From: Druceiella hillmani
Lineage: Eukaryota; Arthropoda; Insecta; Lepidoptera; Hepialidae
Assembly: GCA_039881145.1 (NCBI GenBank)
Contig: JAYKKI010000074.1
Location: 10,047,501 to 10,111,500, forward strand
Length of the DNA: 64,000 nucleotides
Direction: 5' to 3'
A model generated the notes under the pieces. That model had not been told where the DNA came from. It saw only the letters and a program-made list of their open reading frames with translations, and ran no database searches. The position numbers were made by a program, and so were the translations under genes. This document shows positions 22,401-36,208 of this stretch, piece after piece. Numbering within the stretch: position 1 is the first letter of the stretch; each line of letters opens with the position of its first letter.

Positions 22401-25400
22401 AAAGTGAGTTTAGAAATAACGTACCACAAACGGCCCGGTAAAATCAATGGGATGGAGGAAAATCACGGTAGTCTTAATTCTTAAATAGACTTAGTGAAGT
22501 TTTTTAATTTCGTTACGTTAAACTATTAACCTAATAATAATTTGCTTTAACGAATTTTGCTTTAGTCGACACCCGAGTGTTTTTTTTTTCTTCAGTCCTT
22601 TTTAGCTAGTGTCATAAACCATGAATTTAATTTAATTAATATTCTATCATAATAGTAATGGTTACATATTAAATAATTTTTAAAAAGTAATGAACTGACA
22701 TAGAAATAGATAAAATTTCATGACATTCAGAAATAAAACACTTCCATAGGTAATTTATGAATCAATTTTAATGCTGTATCAACGATATATTATAATATAT
22801 ATATACTTATAAAAACAAACAGAAAGTCCACTTCTGATGGATAATTAACATATTGGAATTCAAATACTGAATACTTGTAGTTGTTAAAAAGGGTTTAAGC
22901 TCAATCCTTCACAAGCCATTATTTGCTAAATTATAGCAATTTTTTTTGTCCACAATTTCTGAAAAGAATGCAAATTTTAAAACTGAAACATGTTTTGTAC
23001 GAGAAATATTATGAATTTTTTTATTAGCTTTCATTGAATATTATACATTAACTACTGAATCCCAAAGAAGAAACGATTTAACCATATATTATACAAATAT
23101 TTACCAAAAACAAGAGCATGAAAATGCAAGTAGACCGGTAAAAGAGCATTTAATTCTCTGCAAAATTTAATAAATGACACGACAAATGCAGTAACGTTCA
23201 CTAACGTCCACAATCGTATTATTTTTAAAATTAGAGTTTCTTTACATTACAAGCCTTAGTTTTACCATTAAACCTGTTTAAACGAAATCCAGGTTTTTCT
23301 TATAATTCATTCAAATTCCTTTTTTAAGAGAAATAAATGATTTATAATACTTTAAATAAATTTCACCATTTAGAGTCCCGTATTCAGAGAGTAGCTTATA
23401 GGTGTAATATTTGAATCATCGTTTTTGAAAATGATTTTTAATAAATATCTCGGAAACGGCTGGTTTTACAACAAAATAGCTCAGAACTTTTTATATAAAG
23501 CATAAAATATTCCACAATTTTTGGTAAATACTTTTTCCTATAATCAATATTTTTTATATAACATCGCCTAAAATTACTTTATTTTTAGGCAGCTTACGGG
23601 CGTCGTGTAGTAGTAGCTGTAACCTTGCCCATATGTGGAAAACTGATATTATTTTGACTACTTTCAATGTAAGCCCAACCTTTTCCGAAATATTTCATGA
23701 AAACAATTTTCCAAAATGGCGGTTAATTTCATACTCGGAAAATCTTATTCAGATTCTCTTTCAAAAACAAATTTTTCAACTACCAGTAAATTACTTCGGC
23801 AAAGCACTCTTAAAATTTTGTTATCAAAATATGTGTTCTCTATAAAAAATATCCAGGATCGTTAAAAAAATACGCAGACAAATGTAAGTTTTCATCAAAA
23901 TTCATTTTGTCGCTTTGAAAGTAATTCCCATAATTTGCAATACAACTGGAGATAAGGCCGGACTCACCCTTCCATATACTTCTCATAGGCCGAAAGTCGT
24001 ATGGCCTTAAATTTCCGCTGCGAATTCCGTTTGATGTCTTCAATTAAATTTTCAATCGATCAACGGATCAATCGTTAAATCGATGGTTTTTGAATGATGG
24101 ACGTTGAAAGCCGTCCGGAGTGACAAAAATCTTCGACCACTTCATGCCTCTATGAACGATTACTACCACTCATGTGCCTGTGTTTTCAACATAGTCGAGA
24201 CGTTACAGGTCTTTTTTCCATATTTTAAATGATTCAGCACAAAAAAATGTATTTCAGACACAAAATTGTAGGCAAACTCTTTGTTCAAATAATTTATCCA
24301 TGAGAAAATTCGTAGAGCAACTTTGAAATCAAGTTACTACAACTGCTATAAAACACTACTTGACAGATATCGCTCAAAGTAAGGAAGGTTCTAGCAATTT
24401 AACGAAAAAAAGTTATTGATTTCTTTCGAGCGGTTTCTTTCTTTTAACGATTCCGATTAGTTTTAATACAAAAGATATCTGAAAATAAATAGAACATTTT
24501 TTCAGTATAATTTCTCAAGTTTACGATTTTTTAATTTTGAATAAGTGATTTAATATTATATTTTGTTTAAATACATGTTCTAAGAATCAATACATTATTG
24601 CTTAAATCGAAACGAAAACTTTGTAAGATGGCTTAAAATGAAGACGTCTTATTTTGCTCAATGTAAACTATGTGCCGGCCACTCCATTAGGAACATATAG
24701 ATGTATTAATGTGTGAAATAACAAGCAGGGAATATCTCAGTGGCACTCCAGATAGATAGTTCATCACTCAACATCCATTGCAAAATGTATATATAGTCTA
24801 GGCGAAGAAAAATGGTGGAGATGATCTTACACAATGCTTCAAGAATAACTGTCTTTACTTCCGATGAACATCATTGTGCGCTACTGCCTTTTGATTGTCA
24901 ATAAATATATAAACACGTCAAATCACTCCCTATCGACAAGTGCACAGAAAATTAAGTTTGATCATTCGTTATTGATGAAGATACAGGAATTTTGCTTATT
25001 TGCAGACATCATTTTACAAGAAAATTCTTTTGCTAGTTTAAACTCTGAAAAAGCCAGCATGCAAGTTACGTAATATTAAATTCTCATGAATTATATTTTT
25101 ATTTTTATAGTTTCATAGCATGGAAAAATATGTTTAGAAATAAAATCGTGTTAGAAATATAAATGTTAAAGAAACTTATATAAGTAATAAATAATTGGAA
25201 AGATTTTCTGCAAATGGCTGTGTAACTCTTCCGCAATACCACAAACATATTTATGGTAGAGACAGCTAAATAAAGAATGGGAGAACTTTGGAAAGCATAT
25301 TTCTCTCATGCAAGGGAGAAATTTGCAGGATAAATGACTTTGTTTACACGGATGAGCCTTTTATGCGCTGCGAATATATCAGTTGGTTGTGATCTTTGGA

Positions 25401-28400
25401 ATTGGCTATCTGCGGAATTTTAATGTTATAAATCAGGTATGTTTTAATTTACTTAAAAGGGGATACCCAGGCACCGTAGTAAATTAAACCTATAGTGAAA
25501 TTTAGATGGACGGCACATGAAAAATCCTTATATGTCTTAAATCTGACATGGTCAATCTCAGAGAAAGTACACAAAAATCTTTTTTTTTAAATTATAAATA
25601 AGTACGTATTGATTTTGAATACAATAGTTATTAAAATGTCATTCATAAACAAATTTTTTAACTATGCCGAAACATTGTATGTAAATGTACGTAGTGTTTC
25701 TTATGTTTATAATTAAAGATATTTATCTTTCTGTTAGCTATTTAAAGTCTTTAATAAATAATTTATAAGTCATATAGAGTTCGTATTTCAAAAGTCTTTA
25801 AGTCACGTAAAGGGTTCAGCAAGCTCCAAATAGTTCGTAAAAAACAATAACGAAAAAGAGCTATAAATAGAGCAGGTCGAATATGCCTGCATGATAGGGT
25901 TGCGTTGTCATCTTATAATCATTTACATTAGAATCACTAAAATCCCCCACCCCTAACCTTAAATCAGATAATTTTATTTCACATAATCAGTAACAACGCA
26001 CAAAACAAATTTTGTATGGAAAATATCACATTTAGTATTTATTTATAAAGAGTTCATTTACTTATTGAAACTTAAACGTTACTTTAAACTATATGTTATA
26101 AGATAATGATTTTAAGAGTTATTTAAATTTTCACCGTTTCATGAAGATTTTTTTTTTCAATTTTTCCACCATAATTTTCTTTGACAGTATTTACTAAAAA
26201 TTCTACTTCTATACTTTTTCATTTTTTTAAATAGCATTTTAAAAATTTAACGAGAGAGATCTTTTTAATGATTCAAGATGCATATATCTCAAGACATAAG
26301 CATTAGAATTATTTAGTTCTCAGGGATGTTTCATTCTGTTTTAAAATATTTTTCTAACGCTGACCTGATGAAGCAGGTAAAAAATTATTTTGTCTTCGTT
26401 TACATTTAATGAAAGAGGGCGGGATAATTTTCTGTTTTAAATATCAATACCTTCCAAAATGAGGGAATAATTGAAATAGAGCATGCTGACAAATGAGCCA
26501 GATAGGACAGACGAAGAGAGCAAAAGTGTTCCTAGCTTAGCTGACGAACCTTGAAAGCACAAAAACATTCACGATTAACCATCGTGGATGACCGCAAGCA
26601 AATAAAAAAGTGAGTTATGATGTTAGGTTAACATAGAAAGACTAAAAGAGTTACCATTATTCAGAATTCTATTGATCGCCACATCGATCCTATCCATTGG
26701 TATCGCATCAAAACATTTTTGTAATGTAATGATATGTTACCCTTCCACTTTAATAATTTACATACGTTTCATTGTGTTTTCGCAAAATGTCGTTAAAGTA
26801 ATTAAGTACGAGAAATATCAATTTTTAAAATATCAACATCGTAAAGCAAGCAAAGGTAACATTTGTAATATTATTTAACTGCCCTTGGCAGAAAGAAGAT
26901 GATGAAGGGGATTTAAAAAACTTCAACCCAGAATCAAAGAATTTAACACAAAAACTGGTACACATTTGTATAAGAAAATATGTATAATGATTCACAAAAG
27001 CATTTGAAAATTCTCAACTGTTTATATCAATATCACTGCCAAAGTTACGATTTCATCGAAAAAAACAGGTTTTTTTTCGAAACATGCTTCCAATACATTC
27101 AATATGTTAGATCTGCACAAAAATATACAATTTGTGACAAAAACGTGTCTAATATTATAAATGATTCTGTACATTAAACTGAATTGAAAATATCAAGGAA
27201 TTACTTGTCAACTCTCAATCGATTTTGTATACACCCGATCCCTTTCAAATATTCAATATAAGTTCAAATTTCATTTTAATGGTAGCTTCAACCTGGAGTT
27301 TACAAAATTGATCAAGTTTAAAATAAATTAATGAAAAAAGTGCTTTGATTTTTTAAATAAATATTATCATCTTTCTCCTCTAGGCAAATTTAGTAATCAG
27401 TTTTTAATTAAAGTCTTATTTCATAAAAGTTGCAATATTCACGTAACATACTTGAGAAAAGAAATTTTATTTCCTATTTTATATCCATCCAAAGACAGAT
27501 CAAAAAAATATAATTACAACAGAAAAATAATGTTAAATATTCAATTATCAATTTCCGCAATGACGGCGCTACGGCGAAAGCCTTTTGTCGAAAACATTTT
27601 TTACAACAAAAAATAGCCGCAAAACATAAGTGAAAATATTATCACGAAAAAAGAAAATGGAGGGCGTTGAGTATTTTTCAATAAAATGAAAATATATATT
27701 TTGACCTTACTTCAGTCGCCTTTCGCTTTGACTTTTTGTTGTGCCTTTTTATTATTCTTCACTTACCTAAGTAAACACGTGTCTGTAGGTGTGCGTATTC
27801 CCCGAATGTTTACAAAATAACATACGATTCTCGATGGTTTCGTGGAATTATATTTGCCGTTGTCCTGCCATCTTTGTACGAGACGTAAACTGTCAATAAA
27901 ATATTATATATCGTGTATCGATCTGTTTCATCATAACCGTGTATTGTATATCGACAATATGTCCGTTTACTTCTGACTCTCGACTACTTCTGTCTAACAT
28001 GACTTTTAAATACGAAGAATTCTAAAACATTAAAACTTTGAGAATTTAATGAAAGGAATGGAAGTGGAAAAGTGAAAACAACTTACACGCAATCTGTGAA
28101 AAAAAAGCAAGAGAGATTAAGACGATTCTTACCAAAATTATTATATTTAGTCAATTTCTCACCAAAATTAACCGAATATGCAGTTTTTTTTGACATTATT
28201 ATATTAACTAATGATGTTTACAAAATACAGTTCATTTAGGATCCCATATCTCAAAACCGTAAAATAGTATACTTGTTTTGAAATGCCGATGTCCATACCT
28301 CTGTTATTCCATTTTTGTATTTTAAGGTGATAATTTTCTTTTAGAGAGTGAAACTTCGCATATATCAAGTTGAGGAGGAGGCTAGGCAACACGCGTTGAA

Positions 28401-29300
28401 TATTATCGTTCATACCCGTCATTGTTGCTTGATCACAAAAAATAAAATACAGAACAAAACGAAAATTATTAATCGAACACAAAACAAATATGCACACACA
28501 CACACAAACATATAAATTTTATATATTTTTCATTCACAAGTTTATTAGCTTTCGTTGGAAAGGACTCGATTTAATAATACTGAATAGCTATATTTGCTTG
28601 AAGCATTTTTTTATGACATTTATATATTATTAATAAAAATTTATAAATGTAGCTAAAATACACTGAAAAATTATTAAACTAAATAAGATAGGCATATAAG
28701 AATACCGATGCAGATTACGAATAAAAATTGTAACGCAGAATTTTGAATTTTTTATTGCCTGTAACGGCCCTCTATGTATTTTACATTACACATTATTTAA
28801 AAAGATCTTATTAAACATAAAAATACGTCATGCCATCAACATTTTTAAAGTATGCCATACTATAAATGATGTTTTTAAGATGCTTATGGAATGTCTCCTG
28901 CATAAAGGCAAGCACACGATTCCATCATTAATCTCAGCGATGATACTAATATTCCTCGTGGTATATAATTTAAATTTCGTCTGGAATCTTAGCTCCAAAT
29001 CAGTGTATTTCTTTTTCTACTTCTTGAAATACACAGTACAAAAAAAAACATGATATAACATTTACATTAAAAAATTGTCATAGTTTTACATCTTTATAAA
29101 AAAAAGTCATAGTTTAAAAAATTTAGAATAAACTTTAATGAATAAAGTGTAGAAATAATATTATTTAAGATTATTCTGTTTTTCAGAAATTTCCATCGTA
29201 ATCAAATACATCCTTATTTTTGTATGTTTTCAAATGTAGTAAAATTTCTCTCTCTAATGTTATAGAATTTAGCTTTGTGTCATTTTAACATAACATCGCC
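22401..29300. other. Long AT-rich stretch, no gene seen
   Basis: Nearly 7 kb without a recognised gene or repeat. Short frames (23633-23845, 23840-24043, 24864-25073, 26672-26878, 26980-27177, 28204-28503) have no motifs. A slightly GC-richer block at 23940-24215 (ATAAGGCCGG, GAAAGCCGTCCGGAG) may be an old transposon fragment, but I cannot classify it. A short (CA)n run sits at 28492-28506. Confidence 0.45.
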
Positions 29301-29594
29301 TTAAATGCAAATTGTCCTATTGTGGATGACCGCTTCGATCGTTTTTTGTTCCGAGTTTATTGATATAGTCTTTGGCGTGGTCAAATATGATTTAAGAAGT
29401 AAACCAAGGTAAGTAATTTTCATCACCGCGCAGTTGTGTGACTCGATATGGATCATTTCGAGACGGAAGTACGGCGAAGAGTTCGTTATTTCTAAACTAT
29501 CATATATTTATCAGGAACAGGAAAGTAACCAATTTATTCAAATATAAGTTAATAACTATCCTTTCGCAGAGTTCATATAAGGCACAATAACTCC

Positions 29595-30057
29595 TTATTG
29601 CTGTGCACTAATTTCTGAAAAAAGAAGTGAAATAAATGACATCATAAGATCACATGCATTTCGCAGAACGTATCCGATAGTTCGGAAGGACGAGCACAAT
29701 ATTTCAACAATATGATCTGTAAAAGTTAACCATAAACTGAATTTTACTGTCAAATCCATAATTTTAACCTCGCGATACAACGAACGAACTAGTACAACTA
29801 TAATACTTGTGGCAGGTAGGATAACATACACGGCTGTATCTCGCCGTTAGGTACTTGTCAGGGTCAAACTGCAATCCACTCACTCTATTACATTCAACAA
29901 CAGCAGCTGTTTCGTCTTCTTCTCTATTAGCCATCGACAACGTACGATACTCCAGTATAAAGCTTAATGTAATCGCTGAACATAACACATATGCAAGTGA
30001 TACGAGATTCGAGAAATAACGATGCACAAAATATGAGATCGATTGATACTTCGACAA
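29595..30057 (-). pseudogene. Possible degraded membrane-protein exon, unrecognised
   Basis: Two adjoining minus-strand frames read as one protein-like stretch if a single frameshift near 29830 is allowed. The first frame (30057 to about 29832) has a hydrophobic run FSNLVSLAYVLCSAITLSFI, then a polar part with REEDETAA and LQFDPDKYLTARYSR. The second frame (from about 29831 to 29595) continues with VYVILPATSIIVVLVRSLY, then REVKIMDL and a further hydrophobic run FSLWLTFTDHIVEILC, stopping after SEISAQQ. Composition is more balanced than the AT-biased chance frames elsewhere, and three hydrophobic segments are spaced like a multi-pass membrane protein. An insect chemoreceptor-like protein is one possibility, but I recognise no diagnostic motif. 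No clear splice sites or start were found. It may be an unrelated chance frame. Confidence 0.3.
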
Positions 30058-30500
30058 TTATGAAAAGAAAGTATATTTAGAACTCACACCATGAGGGTTT
30101 CGTTTACAATTAGACATATAATGTATAAATAATAGACTATACACAAATGAGAATATTATTTTTTTTGTGTGAATAATAATAGTAAAGTTTCAAAAACTAT
30201 GATATTTAATAGTTTTAAGAAATTTCTTAGTAAATATTGATTAACATCTAGTATCACTGCTTTTTATTAATATTTAATTTATAAGTTTTTGAGATGGACA
30301 TGAAGGGGTGAGGCAATAATAAAATTGTTTGATGATCCTCATAACTTTTTCTTCCAAATACGAGTATGTGAAATTAAAAAAAATACCCGAGAACTTTCTT
30401 GATCTGCTCGATTTGCCATTCCGGCATGACTGTTGCTTTTTAGTGGTATCTATTTTCATTTTATTGTGTTTACCTTCAATTTAGTATCAATCATATTTTT
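30058..30500. other. AT-rich stretch, nothing recognised
   Basis: No motif or repeat partner in the window. Confidence 0.5.
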
Positions 30501-31340
30501 AACCAACTTCAAGAAAAGGAGGAGGTTTCCAATTCGTCGCAATCTTTTTTTTTATGTATATTCAGCGATAATTCTTTACCGAGTAGACCGATTTCGATGA
30601 ATCTGTTTTTAATTTGATAGAGGATAATTAGGGGGAGTCTCGTATAAATATGATGATGAGGTCCTGAAATGAGCAATAAAAATCTTTAATGAGTGGCACT
30701 AAATGAACTGTGATTCAAAGTATTTCCTACGGGTGGTTGTTACTTTGTAAAATAACCACACCATGTATCAGGTCAGAGTCTAATGATGCATTCTCTGTCA
30801 GATTCTAATGATGCGTTTACTGCCAAGTAAAGGAATCGTGATAAAATTTTTACTTTGCAAAATAAATGCACCAACGACCAGATCACGGTCTGGTGATGAG
30901 TTCTGGAGATGAACAATATAAGACTTTAACGGAAGGTAATAAATCCACCGTGAATTAGTAATTAATGGTTTATTTAGTTATTATATTTCAAAACCTGATA
31001 TTAGGCTTCGAATATGGAAAACGACTGCTCAACTAATAGTTGTTACTTTGCAAAATCTGATATTAGACTTTGGATATAGAGAACGAAACTCCTCAAAGGC
31101 TAAAAGGTAGCCACTTGCGTATCGCTTCATTTCCGTGTTTTGTTTATAATCAACTTTACTCAAAGGGAAAATTATCTATATACTACCTTTTGTTCGTAAC
31201 TTTTAATAATCATACAATATTCTAAGAAAAAAATATAATTGGGTGTTGGTTATAGTATGATTATTTTTAATAATCACTAAAAATCCTAAAATAAAATATC
31301 TTTCAAAAAACTGACTTCAAAGAACTAGGTAAAAAAAAAA
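30501..31340 (+). repeat. Interspersed repeat starting with a CCAACTTCAAGAAAAGGAGG motif
   Basis: The left end (30501-30620) reads AACCAACTTCAAGAAAAGGA, GGAGGTTTCCAATTCGTCGC, a T-run, then TAGACCGATTTCGATGAA. From memory, this opening is a very widespread insect repeat terminus (AACCGACTTCAAAAAAGGAGGAGG), common in Lepidoptera. A possible other end, ACTGACTTCAAAGAACTA, lies at 31310-31327. Inside are diverged sub-repeats beginning with TTACTTTG(T/C)AAAAT or a related phrase at 30739, 30850, 30984 and 31042, with associated phrases such as CTGATATTAG(G/A)CTT and GGTCTGGTGATGAGTTCTGG. No coding frame survives. Class not resolved. Confidence 0.5.
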
Positions 31341-33966
31341 AGGAAAAAAAAGGAAAAAAAATCATAACTCAAAATAATTACGTACTTATTCGCAATACAT
31401 AATTAAATTAGTTATTTTTGAAGACGCTGCCAGCACTGTCGACGAACTTATCATCTGGTCATATGCATCACATGAGAAGAATTTATCTCTGTGGAATAAT
31501 TAGAAAAAGAATTTGAATCGTGCACAGCAATCAGCCAAATCGAAAGAAGTCTAAAATCAAACAATTAAAAACTTTCTCAATCACAAAATTAATGTTTCTC
31601 GCATAATTATTCCTCACAAAACTCTCAATTAAAAAATTCCAAATTATTGAACTTGAAACACCTTAATAATTTTGACGATTGAATCAGTGTCATAGTATGT
31701 AACATTTCAAAGACCTCATCTATAATAAAAAAAAATTTCCATTGAGAGATATCTGAATAATAGATCCTAAATATCGTGCGGAAATAAATTTGTAGTTATT
31801 GAATAGTAATACTTAAATTACTATGTGATATCAATAAAATTTTAATCTATGGCATTAATAATTAAGTTAATCGTAAATATCTGTAATCAATAAAACTGTA
31901 GTGGTAGCTATCTGTAATCAATGCAATTATAGGGTGAAGCATAATTATTGAACACACCCAATAATAAAGTGAATTCACAATAGAAGTTTTATTTCAGCCT
32001 TATAGGGAGAAATTTTGACATAGAGCTGATATTGTTATCTGTTCGTATTTTTATCAGTTATAAAATTATTGCGTAAGCATTAAGAAAGGTAAGTAAAAGA
32101 ATAAATGTATTTTTAAAGGAAATTTTTCTGAAGGAACAAAGATCACATCGTAGCTTGTTGGTATGTATGTAATTAGATACGTAAACTTCGAGGTCTGTAG
32201 TTATGTGTGTACGTACGTGCTTGTGTGTGCTTTCGAACACTTACAAAATACAATGTAGAACGTGTCTGACCGTCTAAGGATTTTTTTATTCAATAATGCT
32301 CAGCGGAACGAACAAAACAACCATTTTTTTACCTGAGAAATTTTATTTGATCTTGATTTATGCCACTGAAAAATTTAAAGAGATGTTAACAAATTTAGAG
32401 GAGAAAAACTAATTGGGTTGGAAACAAAAAAATTGCGGGCTGTTCGTATTGGTATATAGATAACATCTATTGATTTAGTACAATCGGAAAAATATTTCCG
32501 GAAATAAAGCCCAAAAATCGTAGTTTTTTTTATTTTAAAAAGTTATTGACAGGCCACGCGCATAAAATAGGAAATATGATTACTAGGTCGATGCTGTTGC
32601 CTGTTAACGTTACTCTTGAGGTAAAATTGTCCAACCATGTTTGTCACTTAATAGGAGGTTTTCTGATTTAGTGTTAAATTGTTACTTTATCCCGTTTTAT
32701 TGTTTTAGTGTAACTCATGCATATTGATGGAATTTTTCTTTCGCAGAATTTTCTCTCAATTGTCCGTTTAAGTTTTTAACTTGTTTTAGAACAAGGGAAG
32801 GCAGTAAAACAGAGTGACGCAAAAGAAAGAAAACGTTGCGTTAATAATGCATAATCGCTTTGAAGAAATTGGAAAGGCATAGTTTCGTACGCAATGCATA
32901 ATCACTTTGAAGAAATTTAATTGCACCGTCTTCGCGCTAACAAATTTCCCGAGGAATTCGAATAATTAAAAGGGAAGAAATATTCTCGTATAGATTGACT
33001 CTTTCTATGCACGAAGCAATAACTCATTTAAATCCGATCAATGGAGATTATTCACTCATTCAAACTTGGAGGAGTTATTTTAACTTCGCTACATTTGAAT
33101 GTCGTGACTCAAAGACGAATGAATATTTATTCTTAATTTATAAATGTAAATCACTAAAATATCCTTTATAATGGCAAAGAAGAAATTATTGAAATATTCC
33201 AATTTATCAGTAAGAGCAGGCTAACAAAGAAATTCCTGCTATTTTTTCTATTATCATACTTTTAGGAATTGTTAGCAAACATTCGTTATTTTTTTACAGC
33301 CCCAAAAATTAAGCAAGGAACACCATATATTACAATGAGCTATATATATTACAATGAGAAACAGTTAGCGTTACATTTTTAACACGCTTTTATTAGGTTG
33401 GAATGCAACTGACGATGTGACTTGGCAGTTGTATGTAGTTCTGATGACAACAGAAAATAACGAAATTTTTCAAATAAATTTTCACCCATTTCCAAACATT
33501 CAAATTATTTGAAATACGCAAGTGTCAAAAAAGGGTGACAATATATTTCAGAAAATTAAAAAAATATATTTTTAAGCTTAAAAGCAAAAGTGATGGGCCC
33601 ATGTATTATTAGAACCAAAATAACACACATACATAGAGAAATCGAAAAAATACGCTTCTGAAAAGTTATATTTAAATCGTCAATCAGACCAATAAAAATT
33701 CTCAATTTTTTTATGAAATTTCGGGATTTTTTCATAATTAGTTAAACAAGTGTGCTGTTTAGTTTTTCGTTTCTATCTTATTTTATCTTCCATGTACAAA
33801 TGTAACATACTAAATTATGAAACTAGCAGACCCGACAAAGTAGTCGATGAAGCTACATTATATTCAAAAAGATAAAAGGACTTCCCTTCCACAGGTTATT
33901 TCATGTCCTAGAATGATTCTTAATGATAGTTGTTTATTTTTAATGAGTGTCAATTCGGGCTAAATG
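31341..33966. other. AT-rich stretch, no gene seen
   Basis: Starts with a purine run (GGAAAAAAAAGG). A local direct duplication of AATGCATAATC(G/A)CTTTGAAGAAATT lies at about 32846 and 32896. Nothing else is recognised. Confidence 0.5.
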
Positions 33967-34023
33967 TTTAACTTAAAGAAATCGGCATTGATAAATTATC
34001 AATGCCGATTTCATTATGTTAAA
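33967..34023. repeat. Hairpin with 17-bp perfect arms and a one-base loop
   Basis: GAAATCGGCATTGATAA (33978-33994), a single A, then its exact complement (33996-34012). The pairing extends outward over TTTAAC..../....GTTAAA with three mismatches, to 33967 and 34023. Confidence 0.9.
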
Positions 34024-36141
34024 TTGTAATAGTTTCTAAAAAATTTTATATTGTTCGTTTATTTTTATTGTTATTTTAATTTTTTATTAACAATGATTTA
34101 TGTTTGTTAAATATGTAATATATGTACTTCCATTAAAATAACTGCTTTGTTTTGCATTATGGTTACAAATTTTATTTTAATTTTTGCGATTTCCTGATTG
34201 CTAATTGGTGAATTGGTTCCTTGTTGTATTCTAAAGAGACCAGGTTTTTTAAAAATTATTTTCAATTTTGGTAACTTAAGCTCATTTTCGCCGGACTATT
34301 TTACTGCTTACAACTTATAAACGAATGAAAATATGAATATGTCAACTTCGTACTAAAATAGTAAAGAACAAAAAAGTACCATAAAAACGTGAGAATTCGA
34401 TATTCTTATATCCGATATTCGAGATTCCCTAATTCCGTGTATCTCTTTAAACAGTCGGTACATATCAGTTGAAATAATTTTCAATGAAAATTCTAATGGA
34501 ATGATTGAAAGTTTCATTTAAACGGATTAATTTTAAACAAAAAAGGAATGCATTGCATGTCACTTGAAATGTTGATATTTCGGGAAATGGGATTTAAAAA
34601 TGATAAATTTTAAGTGGAATCTCAGTCTATTTGGTATTTTTAAATTTTCTTATCTTCGTAATCCAATAAAATACGCATAAAATATTATTCGTCTTAGTTT
34701 TATATTTCTCTCTTCATATCTGTGTGTAGCTGGGGTCAACGATAACAACGGTGTTTCACCGTGCTGTCTGGTCATGTGTATTACAAATTGCATCACTCCA
34801 TATCCTCCAATAAATTTTTCACAATACCGTAGTACTCTCTGTTATAGTATTTAGTCTTTGAAATACTTTTAAGAGATGAACGATCAATTAAAAATAAAAT
34901 TGTGTTAGATCGAGCTTGCGAATACTTTTATTTCTTTCCTCTATTACCTATAGCAGACCGGGTGAGATAATATACGCTCTATATATTTTGATTAATTCAA
35001 AACTGTGTCTTAACTTGCCGTGAGGCCAGGATGCTACATTGACAGGATACATTGCTTTATTTGTAATTTCTAAATTCATGTAAATAATTTGGTTAATAAC
35101 TATCCCCAAAAATTGTTAAATGTGGTGCCAATAAACTTTATAGACTTTCATACAGGAAATCGCCAGTTATATTATTTCACAAATATGTAAGATATGACAC
35201 CATAATTCCCAATTTTCCCAAATATTGTAAGTCATTAATTGTTTAATATACTCAGAGGCGTGAAGCAATTTTTAACAAAAAAACGTAATTATTTTTAACA
35301 TGTTTTTGGTTAATATCTAACATATTATAAGAATAATCTGTCTTTGATTAAAAAGAAATTTACATAATGTAGGGAATGGTCAATAAAAATAAACTATTTA
35401 CAATATTTTGCAAAATGCTTTAAAAGTTAAGTTTGCAGGTTTTTCAAATATCTAATATAAAAGCGCAGTGTCGATTTACTTCAATTTTGTATTAGGTTAA
35501 ATTTCCAAGAAAAATCTATCTTTATTTCAATTTTAAGATAGTTATTTAATTATTTTTTTTTAATTTAATTAATTAGATTATATCCTATTTCAGACTTGTC
35601 ATCCCTATAGTTACCTACTTGCTTAATATCCGCCAAATAATTTCTATTTTAAGGCCGTTTTAAAGTTACCTCAAGATTTTTTGGTGGACTTAGTCAGCTA
35701 AGTATTTAACACTTTATATTTATATTTTATTAAATTATTATTTGTTATACAGATATAATCCAAATTAAAATTAGGCATGTTTTAGTGAGAAAAAGTTCAC
35801 GAATTCTAAATAAAGGCATTATAGAACAATGAGGTACAAAATTAAGAGATTATTAACTTTAAATATAAAAATGTCAATTCCTCTTTCCCAAAGACTTCAG
35901 ATATTTCTGATTAAAAAATTATAGTTTTCAATGCATCTTTCGGTTCTGTCTGGTTACAACGACTAATTTGGAATCACACAACTAAGCTTGAATAAAGGGT
36001 TTACTAAGTTTAGCAAATGCTTTCGTTTAAATGTTTATACATTAACATTTACTCATTTGTGCGTTAATTTCACTTATTAAGCAATATTGGTGCACGTAAA
36101 TATTAGTACCCCGCCTTTCTGCTATGTATTTTATCGTTACG
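34024..36141. other. AT-rich stretch, no gene seen
   Basis: No motif or repeat recognised. Confidence 0.55.
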
Positions 36142-36142
36142 A

Positions 36143-36191
<49 letters not shown>

Positions 36192-36208
36192 GTGTGTGTT
36201 TATATATT
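36142..36208. repeat. (TA)n microsatellite with TG tail
   Basis: TA array interrupted once by ACATA, passing into TGTGTGTGTTTATATAT. Confidence 0.92.

Noticed and set aside
23840..24215. Mariner or other transposase fragment in the GC-richer block near 24 kb
   Set aside because: Both strands were read in all frames, and no catalytic or helix-turn-helix motif could be recognised.
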